Below are positions 55,969-64,000 of a stretch of DNA of 64,000 bases, piece by piece (position 1 is the first letter of the stretch; every line of letters starts with the position of its first letter). The DNA lies in contig NC_092052.1 in the NCBI RefSeq assembly GCF_003086295.3, positions 69,728,910-69,792,909 of the forward strand, in the 5' to 3' direction. Position numbers and translations under genes: made by a program. The notes below the pieces were generated by a model. That model was not told the DNA's origin. It saw only the letters and a list, made by a program, of their open reading frames with translations, and ran no database searches. This DNA comes from Arachis hypogaea. Taxonomy: Eukaryota > Streptophyta > Magnoliopsida > Fabales > Fabaceae.

Positions 55969-56007
55969 CCTCTAAGTTTGGTGTGTTTATCCGTGATCAC
56001 TAAGATC

Positions 56008-57102
56008 ATGGCTCCTAAGGGAAAACAACCCACTTTAAGAGCCAAGAAAGAGAGCGTTCCAAAACCACTTTGGAATCAAGGGAAGTTCATATCTAAAGAA
56101 CATTCAGACCATTATTACAAAATAATGGGTCTAAGATCAGTGATCCCGGAAGTTAGATTCGATCTGAAAGAAGACAAATATCCGGAGATCCAAGAGCAAA
56201 TTCAAATCAGAAACTGGGAGGTCCTAGCTAATCCTGAGACGAAAGTGGGAAAGAATATGGTCCAGGAGTTCTATGCTAACATGTGGCAGACAGACAAGCA
56301 AAAACTATCTGGAACTGCTTTCTATGAATATCGGACCGTGGTCAGAGGAAAGATTGTTCATACCAACCCTGACAAGATCAGGGAGATCTTAAAGCTACCT
56401 CAGCTGAAAGATGATCCAGACTCTTTCAACAGGAGAATGATGAGAACAGACAAGGGCCTGGATAAGATTCTAGAGGATATATGTATCCCTGGAGCCAGGT
56501 GGACCACCAGCACGAAGGGCGTCCCAAATCAACTCAAAAGAGAAGATCTCAAACCAGTCGCCAGAGGATGGTTGGACTTCATTGGGCATTCTCTGCTGCC
56601 CACCAGCAACCGTTCTAAAGTCACTGTTAAAAGAGCAGTGATGATCCATTGCATCATGATGGGAAAAGAAGTGGAAGTTCATCAACTGATTTCAACTGAA
56701 TTCTACAAAATTGCTAATAAAAATTCTAAAGAGGCCAGGTTGGCTTACCCAAGCTTGATTTCTCTGCTCTGCAAGGACGCTGGAGTAAGGATGGGAATAA
56801 CTGAGTATATCTCAATTGAGAAACCAATCACCAAAGCATCAATGGAAAAACAACAAGCACAGGATGACCCCATCAAGAAAAAAACACAGGAATTTCTCCC
56901 AGAAATCCCTCAATCTGAATATTGGGAGTATCTTGAAACATCAGTTACCAAGATGCAAGAAGCTATGGAACAAATAATAAAGGAACAGAAGGAACAAAGT
57001 CAAATTCTTTGCTATTTGATTAAAGAACAGGAAGAGCAAGGGCGTGACTTGAGGGAATTGAAGCGCCAGAAGTTATCTCTTGAAGGACCAAGCACCCCAT
57101 AG
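56008..57102 (+). CDS. Element E2 ORF3, putative plant transposon protein (intact)
   Basis: 364 codons. I start at 56008 (MAPKGKQPTLRAKKES) because D also begins MAPK here; an upstream Met at 55909 would read through the conserved hairpin. A basic N-terminus is followed by a central domain (residues about 75-270: VQEFYANMW, YEYRTVVRGK, VARGWLDFIGHSLLPTSNRS, YPSLISLLCKDAGVR) that fits the 'putative plant transposon protein' family. Residues about 305-360 form a Glu/Gln coiled coil. No membrane segment or signal peptide is seen, so an envelope role is not supported. It is the only long intact gene of E2. Its function is unknown; nucleic-acid binding and self-association are guesses. Confidence 0.8.
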   Translation: MAPKGKQPTLRAKKESVPKPLWNQGKFISKEHSDHYYKIMGLRSVIPEVRFDLKEDKYPEIQEQIQIRNWEVLANPETKVGKNMVQEFYANMWQTDKQKLSGTAFYEYRTVVRGKIVHTNPDKIREILKLPQLKDDPDSFNRRMMRTDKGLDKILEDICIPGARWTTSTKGVPNQLKREDLKPVARGWLDFIGHSLLPTSNRSKVTVKRAVMIHCIMMGKEVEVHQLISTEFYKIANKNSKEARLAYPSLISLLCKDAGVRMGITEYISIEKPITKASMEKQQAQDDPIKKKTQEFLPEIPQSEYWEYLETSVTKMQEAMEQIIKEQKEQSQILCYLIKEQEEQGRDLRELKRQKLSLEGPSTP

Positions 57103-58219
57103 ATCCGAGGAACATCCACTTCCCAGAACAAAGGTTGTTAAATTCTAATTTCTGCTTTAACTCTATGATAGTTGTCGTTATAAGAGTTTACCTTAGGAGT
57201 CATATAGTAGTAATTAGTGTCTATTTTGATTTTACCTCCAATTAAGTTATAGTCTATTTTTCTCATCATCAGCAAACATGAATAAAATAGTAGATCTTTT
57301 GAATAAGAGGCAATAAAATTCGAGTTTTTAATAAGAAAAATTCTAATTAGTAACATGTGGTGGCAATGCTTTCTGTCTTCTGAATGAATGCTTGAACAGT
57401 GCATATGTCTTTTGAATTTGTTGTTTAAGACTGTTAAATATGTTGGCTCTTGAAAGAATGATGAACATAAGACATGTTATTGATAATCTGAAAAATCATA
57501 AAAATGATTTTTGAAGCAAGAAAAAGTAGCAAAGAACAAAGCTTGCAAAAAAAAAAAGAGAGAGAAAGAGAAAGCAAGCAGAAAAAGCCAAAGCTCTTAA
57601 AACCAAAAGGCAAGGGTAAAAGAAAGGATCCCAAGGCTTTGAGCATCAGTGGATAGGAGGGCCTAAAGGAATAAAATCCTGGCCTAAGCGGCTAAACCAA
57701 GCTGTCCCTAGCCATGTGCTTGTGGCGTGAAGGTGTCAAGTGAAAACTTGAGACTGAGCAGTTAAAGTCAAGGTCCAAAGCAAAAAGAAGAGTGTGCTTA
57801 AGAACCCTGGACACCTCTAATTGGGGACTTTAGCAAAGCTAAGTCACAATCTAAAAGGGTTCACCCAATTATGTGTCTGTGGCATTTATGTATCCGGTGG
57901 TAATACTGGAAAACAAAGTGCTTATGGCCACGGCCAAGACTAATAAAGTAGCTGTGTTCAAGAATCATCATACTGAAATAGGAGAATCAATAACACTATC
58001 TGAATTCTAAGTTCCTATAGATGCCAATCACTCTGAGCTTCAATGGATAAAGTGAGATGCCAAAACTGTTCGGAAGCAAAACGCTACTAGTCCCGCTCAT
58101 CTAATTAGAATCTGAGCTTCACTCAAAAACTCAGAGATATTATTGCTTCTTGACTTATTAGTCTTCTATTTTATTTGTCTAGTTGCTTGAGGACAAGCAA
58201 CAGTTCAAGTTTGGTGTTG
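57103..58219 (+). other. Element E2 3' untranslated region
   Basis: No gene. The part from 57640 is shared with D (minus) and E1, so it is conserved within the family. It ends with a hairpin (58182-58201) and AGTTCAAGTTTGGTGTTG directly before the 3' LTR. No classical polypurine tract is visible there. Confidence 0.8.
58182..58201 (+). promoter_or_regulatory. Hairpin before the 3' LTR of E2
   Basis: GTTGCTTG/CAAGCAAC, loop AGGA, ending 18 nt before the LTR. E1 has GTTACTTG, loop GGGA, CAAGCAAC at 60233-60252, also 18 nt before its LTR. Confidence 0.65.
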
Positions 58220-59758
58220 TGATGAGCGGATATTTTATACGCTTTTTTGGGTTAATTTCATATAGATTTTAGTATGTTTTAGTTGGTTTTTAGTTTATTT
58301 TTATTAGTTTCTAGGAAAAATCCACATTTCTGGACTCTACTATGAGTTTGTGTGTTTTTCTGTAATTTCAGGTATTTTCTGGCTGAAATTGAGGGAGCTG
58401 AGCAAAAATCTGATTCAGGCTGAAAAAGGACTGCTGATGCTGTTAGATTCTGACCTCCCTGCACTCAAAATGGATTTTCTGGAGCTACAGCACTCCAAAT
58501 GGCGTGCTTCCACTTGCGTTGGAAAGTAGAAATCCAGGGCTTTCCAGCAATATATAATAGTAAATACTTTGTTCAATGATAGACGACGTAAACTGGCGTT
58601 CAACGCCAGCTCTCTGCCCAATTCTGGCGTCCAGCGCCAGAAACAAGTTGCAAGTTGGAGTTCAACGCCAGAAAAGGATCCAAAGCTGGTGTTGAACGCC
58701 CAAAACAGCTCCAGGCACGTGAGAAGCTTTAGTCTCAGCCCCAGCACACACCAAGTGGGCCCCAGAAGTGGATTTCTGCACTATCTGTTATAGTTTACTC
58801 ATTTTCTGTAAACCTCGGTTACTAGTTTAGTATTTAAACAACTTTTAGAGATTTATTTTGCATCTCATGACATTTTTTAGATCAAAACTTTATACTCTTT
58901 GACGGCATGAGTCTCTAAACTCCATTGTTGGGGGTGAGGAGCTCTGCTGTGTCTCGATGAATTAATGCAAGTATTTCTGTTTCCCATTCAAACATGCGTG
59001 TTCCTATCTAAGATATCCATTCGCGCCTAACTATGGAGAAGGTGATGATCAGTGACACTCATCACCTTCCTCAATCTATGAACGTGTGTCTGACAATCAC
59101 TTTCGTTCTACATCAGATTGAATGAATATCTCTTAGATTCCCTAATCAGAATCTCCGTGGTATAAGCTAGATTGATGGCGGCATTCATGAAAATCCGAAA
59201 AGTCTAAACCTTGTCTGTGGTATTCTGAGTAGGATTCTGGGATTGGATGGCTGTGATGAACTTTAAACTCGCGAGTGCTAGGCGTAGTGATAGACGCAAA
59301 AGGATAGTAAATCCTATTCCGGTACGACTGAGAACCTGCAGATGATTAGCCGTGCGGTGACATCACACCTGGACCCTTTTCAGTGAAAGGATGGATGGTA
59401 GCCATTGACAACGGTGATCCACCTACACACAGCTTGCCATAGGAGGACGTGCGTGCATGAATCAGAGAACAGAGGAAAGCAGAGATTCTGAAGACAAAGC
59501 ATCTCCAAAACTCCAACATATTATCCATTACTGCATAACAAGTAACCTTTAATCCATGCTCTCTTGTTTATTCGCAACTCAACTGATAAATATAATTGAC
59601 TTCCTGACTAAGAATTGCAAGATAACCATAGATTGCTTCAAACCAACAATCTCCGTGGGATTCGACCCTTACTCACGTAAGGTATTACTTGGACGACCCA
59701 GTGCACTTGCTGGTTAGTGGTACGAGTGTGAAAAGTGTGATTCACAATTCGTGCACCA
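58220..59758 (+). repeat. Element E2 3' LTR
   Basis: Same as 47907-49446 with few substitutions. Phased palindromes at about 58593-58702. Ends CGTGCACCA before target duplication CTGTC. Confidence 0.92.
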
Positions 59759-60645
59759 CTGTCCCTAGCCATGTGCTTGTGGCGTGAAGGTGTCAAGTGA
59801 AAACTTGAGACTGAGCGGTTAAAGTCAAGGTCCAGAGCAAAAAAAGAGTGTGCTTAAGAACTCTGGACACCTCTAATTGGGGACTTTAGCAAAGATGAGT
59901 CACAATCTGAAAAGGTTCACCCAGTTATGTGTCTGTGGCATTTATGTATCCGGTGGTAATACTGGAAAACAAAGTGCTTAGGGCCACGGCCAAGACTCAT
60001 AAAGTAGCTGTGTTCAAGAATCAACATACTGAACTAGGAGAATCAATAACACTATCTGAACTCTGAGTTTCTATAAATGCCAATCATTCTGAACTTCAAT
60101 GGATAAAGTGAGATTCCAAAACTATTCAAGAGGCAAAAAGCTACAAGTCCCGCTCATCTGATTGGAGCTAAGTTTCATTGATATTTTGCAATTTATAGTA
60201 TATTCTCTTCTTTTTATTCTATTTGATTTTTAGTTACTTGGGGACAAGCAACAATTTAAGTTTGGTGTTGTGATGAGCGGATTATTTATATGCTTTTTGG
60301 CATTATTTTTACATAGTTTTTAGTATAATTTAGTTAGTTTTTAGTATATTTTTATTAGTTTTTAAATAAAAATCACATTTCTGGATTTTACTATGAGTTT
60401 GTGTGTTTTTCTATGATTTCAGGTATTTTCTGGCTAAAATTGAGGGACTTGAGCAAAATTCAGATTCAGAGGTTGAAGAAAGACTGCAGATGCTGCTGGA
60501 TTCTGACCTCCCTTTACTCAAAGTGGATTTTCTGGAGCTACAGAACTTCAAATGGCGCACTCTCAATTGCGTTGGAAAGTAGACATCCAAGGATTTCCAG
60601 CAATATATAATAGTTTATACTTTGCCCGAGTTTAGATGACGCAAA

Positions 60646-60757
60646 CTGGCGTTCAACGCCAGTTACATGCTGCATTCTGGAGTTAAACGCCAGAAACAGG
60701 TTGCAAAGTGGAGTTAAACGCCAGAAACTGATTACAAACTGGCGTTCAACTCCAAGA
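60646..60757. repeat. 31-bp phased palindromes, E1 3' LTR
   Basis: Four cores at 60648, 60679, 60710 and 60741: three intervals of exactly 31 bp. Two copies have GGAG for GGCG, so spacing is kept better than sequence. Confidence 0.92.
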
Positions 60758-60871
60758 GAAGCCTCTACACGTGTAAATCTCAATGTTCAACCCAAGCACA
60801 CACCAAGTGGGCCCTGAAAGTGGATTTCTGCATCAATTACTCATTTCTGTAAACCCTAGTAACTAGTTTAG

Positions 60872-60880
60872 TATAAATAG
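60872..60880 (+). promoter_or_regulatory. TATA box, E1 3' LTR
   Basis: TATAAATAG about 115 bp after the last palindrome. The same distance and word occur in the D 3' LTR. Confidence 0.6.
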
Positions 60881-61918
60881 GACTTTTTACTATTGTATTT
60901 ACATTTTTGGATTATCTTTTGATCCTTTGATCATGTTAAGGGGGCTGGCCTCTCGGCCATGCCTGGACCTTCATCACTTATGTATTTTCAACGGTAGAGC
61001 TTCTACATACCATAGATAAAGGTGTGGAGCTCTGCTGTTCCTCATGAATTAATACAAAGTACTATCATTTTTCTATTTAATTCAAGCTTATTCCGATTCT
61101 AAGATATTCATTCGCACTTCAATATGAATGTGATGATCGTGACAGTCATCATCATTCCCAACCTATGAACGCGTGCCTGACAACCACTTCCGTTCTACCT
61201 TAGATTGAATGAGTATCTCTGGGTTTCCTTAATCAGAATCTTCGCGGTATAAGTTAGAATCCATGGACGGCCATTCTTGAGATCTGGAAAGTCTAAACCT
61301 TGTCTGTGGTATTCCGAGTAGGATCTGGGAAGGGATGGCTGCGACGAGCTTCAAACTCGCGAGTGCTGGGCGTAGTGACAAACGCAAAAGGATCAATGGA
61401 TCCTATTCCAGTATGATCAAGAACCGACAGATGATTAGCCATGCAGTGACAGCGCATTAGACCATTTTTACTGAGACAGGATGTAGCTATTGACAACGGT
61501 GACGCCTAACATACAGCTTTCCATAGAAAGGAGTATGAATGATTAGATGAAGACAATAGGAAAGCAGAGGTTCAGGAGGAACAAGCATCTTCATACGCTT
61601 ATCTGAAACTCTCACCAATGAATTACATAAGTATCTCTATCTTTAATTTACGTTTTATTTATCTTTTAATTATTAAATCTCCATAATCAATTGAATCTGC
61701 TTGACTGAGATTTACAAGGTGACCATAGCTTGCTTCAAGCCAACAATCTCCGTGCGATCGACCCTTACTCACGTAAGGTTTATTACTTGGACGACCCAAT
61801 GCACTTGCTGGTTAGTTGTGCGAAGTTGTGACAAAGAACTAAGATTATGAATGTGTGTATTGAGTTTTTAGCGCCGTTACCAAGGAATGAACTGTCACGA
61901 TTTCTGCGCACCACATAC

Positions 61919-62944
61919 GCGTGACGAGCGTCACGTACTGCAATAAGTAGAATTCGCTGAGGGCGATTTCTGGGCTGCTTTTGACCTAGTTTCAAGCCCA
62001 AAAATGAAGACAAGAGGCTACAGAGTGGAGCTGGAAGGGGATTCAATCATTCATTCATTCACACACTTTAGGTTTTAGATGTAGAATTCTAGAGAGAGAT
62101 GCTCTCTCCTCTCTCTAGGTTTTAGGGTTTTTAGTCTTATTTCTTCTTAGCTTCATAATTTTATCTTGCTTTAATTTAGTTTTCTTCTACCTTTTATTGT
62201 TCTAGTATCTTAGTTTATCTTTTCTTGTTGATTTCTTTATTTTTTCAATTTAGTTTATGAACTCTTTTTATTAGATTCAATTTCCTTTTAATGCAATTTG
62301 AGGTATTTCATATTTATTGCTTCTTTCTTTAATTGTTGGTTATTGATTTCTTGCAATTGTTAGTCTTAGATTTTACTATATCTTATTAATTTTCTATGTT
62401 TTTATTTTGTGCTTTCCAAGTGTTTGATAAAATGCTTGGGTAGATTTTAATTTAGATTTTTGTGTTCTTGGCTTCGGTTGATGATTTGGAGACTCTTGAA
62501 TTGTTAAAGTCTGTTGTTGATTGGTGATTGAAGATTGCCGGTTAGCTTGAACTTCAATAAATCTAATCTCTCACTATGAGTTGACTAGGACTTGTGAACT
62601 CAAGTTGATTGTAAAGGCAATTTTTAGAGGTTAACTAAGTAAAGGCAATTTACATTGACCATCACAATTGATGACGATAATGAGGATATGACTTCTAATT
62701 CTCTTTCCTTGATAAGAGCATTTTTAGTTATTAGTTTATTTTCTTGCCATTTTACTTTCTTGTTCCTTATTACAAAACCCCAAAAAATATACTTTCCTAT
62801 AACCAATAATAAACTACAGTTCCCTGCAATTTCTTTGTGAGATGGCCCGAGGTTTAAATACTTCGGTTATTTTTATTGGGTTTGTGTTGTGACAAACAAT
62901 TTAAACGTTGATTGAGGTTTAATTGTCGGTTTAGATCTATACTT
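61919..62944 (+). repeat. LTR F, second part
   Basis: Continues LTR F after E1: the GGGCGATTTCTGGGC block (61958-61972), the R-region hairpin (62089-62119), and U5-like sequence to about 62944. With 47291-47682 it totals about 1.42 kb, near the 1.45 kb of its relatives. No primer site follows, and the exact end is uncertain. Confidence 0.72.
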
Positions 62945-62946
62945 CG

Positions 62947-63140
62947 ATGAACTATTTTTATGAGGAATGTAATTTTGTACTAGAACAATTGGAGGAAGCC
63001 GTAATTGTCGAAGAGGAAGAAGTGGTTGAAGACCTAGGAGATTTTGAGAGTCCATGGGAACCTCAAGTCATAGAGCCTCCTTCCAAGAGGTTTGAATTTG
63101 ACGTTGAGGAGGGTGTTGGTAGCACGAATCCCCACACCTT
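62947..63140 (+). pseudogene. Retrotransposon coding scrap (acidic linker)
   Basis: An open frame with CNFVLEQLEEAVIVEEEE, DLGDFESPWEP and PSKRFEFDVEE. It resembles acidic linkers of Gag-Pol in this group, but has no catalytic motif. It is cut by the LTR that starts near 63146. It may belong to the interior of element F. Confidence 0.45.
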
Positions 63141-63145
63141 CGTAC

Positions 63146-64000
63146 TGTTGTGCCAGCAAGTGCACTGGGTCGTCCAAGTAATACCTGAGCAATTCAGTGC
63201 TGATCCCACGAGAATTGTTTGCTTGAAGCAATCTATGGTTATTCTGCAGGTCTTAGTCAAGCAGATGAAAGAGTAGGAGATGTTGGCATGTTATTTTTAA
63301 TTGCATAAAAGAAAAGGGAATAGATAAACAGAGTAATTAGAACTCAGAAGTCGTGTAAACTGTGAAAGGAGGGATAAGAATGAGGTAAAAGATTGGAGTT
63401 GCTTAGTCTTTCTGAATTAAATCAGGCAGTATTATTTCCTTTGCTTGTGAGTGATTTCTTCAATGGCAGGCTGTATGTGATTGACACTGGTTTGAGCAAC
63501 TGCCAATACTCCTCCAGATCTAAACCCCAGATTTAGTGTGGATCTATTCTAATTAAGCGTGAAGCTCGTACAGTTTATTCTCCTTCAAGATCCTACTCAA
63601 AATGCCACAAACAAGGTTAGATCTTCCAGATCAAAGAATGCTGCACCTTGGGTTCTAGCCTCTACCACAGAGACCCTAATCTCCCCAGAAATCGGCTAAA
63701 CTGATGTCTCGAGAAGTCCCCAATGAAGTCATGGATTAGCCGTCTGAGAGACGTATATTCAACCCGGTGGTTCATCATTGTCCAATGAAAGATGCACTCT
63801 GAACCCATGTAGAACGTGATAACCTTATGCCAGTTTAACGCATTCATATTGATGAAGAACGAATATACATCTTAGAATCAATCAAACACGGATCGAAGAA
63901 AAACAGTAATACTTTTATTAATTCATAGGACTCAGTAGGGCTCCTCCCCTCAACCTAGGAGGTTTAGAAACTCATAATGATGTGAAAAACAATGGTAAAA
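63146..64000 (-). repeat. Element I: LTR fragment running off the window
   Basis: On minus it ends with GTATTACTTGGACGACCCAG and TTGCTGGCACAACA, the U5 end type of D, E1 and E2. The block around 63590-63640 matches the shared U5 motif in worn form. It extends past base 64000, so neither size nor interior is known. Short open frames inside are not genes. Confidence 0.7.

Larger units (their letters stand above)
55090..56007 (+). other. Element E2 spacer between integrase and ORF3
   Basis: No gene. The palindrome array (55290-55460) is followed by a pyrimidine-rich tract with TCTTTTTCAAAA words (55600-55900), then the hairpin at 55949-55968 with TCTAAGTTTGGTGTG, ending at the ORF3 start. The post-pol hairpin seen in A and D is lost with the integrase end. 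Confidence 0.8.
47907..59758 (+). mobile_element. Element E2: full-length Athila-like gypsy retrotransposon
   Basis: 11,852 bp with LTRs of 1540 and 1539 bp and perfect target duplication CTGTC (47902-47906, 59759-59763). The order is primer site, long leader, gag, protease, RT, RNase H, integrase, palindrome array, ORF3 and 3' untranslated region. The first 180 bases of the two LTRs differ at about five positions, so the insertion is fairly recent. Gag-pol has several stops and one frameshift, but ORF3 is open. This is the best reference copy in the window for the family shared with D and E1. Confidence 0.93.
59759..61913 (+). mobile_element. Element E1, right part: 3' interior and 3' LTR
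   Basis: After CTGTC the E1 interior resumes (59764-60270, matching E2 57705-58219). The 3' LTR spans 60271-61913 (1643 bp, TGATGAGCGGATTATTTATA to TTCTGCGCACCA). Target duplication CATAC follows at 61914-61918, matching 47678-47682. Within the LTR: palindromes at about 60646-60757 (cores at 60648, 60679, 60710, 60741) and TATAAATAG at 60872-60880. Confidence 0.9.

Noticed and set aside
55909..56007. Upstream Met of ORF3 giving a hydrophobic N-terminal extension like a signal peptide
   Set aside because: It reads through the conserved hairpin and motif, which are non-coding in D. The MAPK start at 56008 is the one shared with D.

Overview
This 64 kb window looks like gene-poor plant heterochromatin, most likely from peanut or a wild Arachis relative. 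That guess rests on long Ty3/gypsy elements with LTRs starting TGATGAGCGG or TGATAAACCAC, tRNA-Asp-type primer binding sites, and arrays of the palindromes GGCGTTNAACGCC and ACGCGTACGCGT. The species was not verified. I see no convincing host gene, rRNA, tRNA or CRISPR array. Nearly everything is transposable elements nested in one another, most of them with exact borders.

Layout. (1) 1-11385, minus strand: Athila-like gypsy element A (gag, protease, RT-RNaseH, integrase, a third ORF, and the 5' LTR at 9903-11385). Its 3' LTR lies just left of base 1. (2) 11386-31610: an old plant-mobile-domain (PMD-like) reading frame on the plus strand. It is split by a 3.2 kb solo LTR (11580-14759) and by non-autonomous element C (14942-31103). 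C's 3' LTR is itself split by element D (20603-30083, minus, TSD GACTT), which has gag and protease but no RT or integrase. (3) 31724-35990: a decayed MuDR/MULE transposase on the minus strand, with a recognisable intron and split by a solo LTR (33086-34537). (4) 37114-38600: a DNA transposon with long terminal inverted repeats and a GC-richer core. (5) 39107-45146: element H, with short LTRs, a minus-strand Tat-type gag and an antisense 'putative gypsy type transposon' ORF that holds a young solo LTR (41082-42538, TSD TCAGG). (6) 45147-47290: AT-rich DNA with no gene. (7) 47291-about 62944: LTR F, split by E1 (TSD CATAC), split in turn by the 11.85 kb element E2 (47907-59758, TSD CTGTC). E2 has nearly identical LTRs and an intact 364-residue ORF3. 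(8) 62947-64000: a retrotransposon coding scrap and an LTR that runs off the window.

The most interesting signals are cis-structures shared by these elements. D, E1 and E2 carry 17-bp palindromes at a strict 30-31 bp pitch, in the U3 just upstream of the TATA box, in the spacer before ORF3, and in E2 also inside the gag-protease reading frame. The A/C/F lineage carries paired CG palindromes 17-18 bp apart in the same two places. Both lineages place a small hairpin with a purine tetraloop 18-20 nt before the 3' LTR. In D and E2 a second copy stands before ORF3, with a compensatory base-pair change. Together these look like an undescribed, conserved regulatory or packaging architecture of Athila-type elements.
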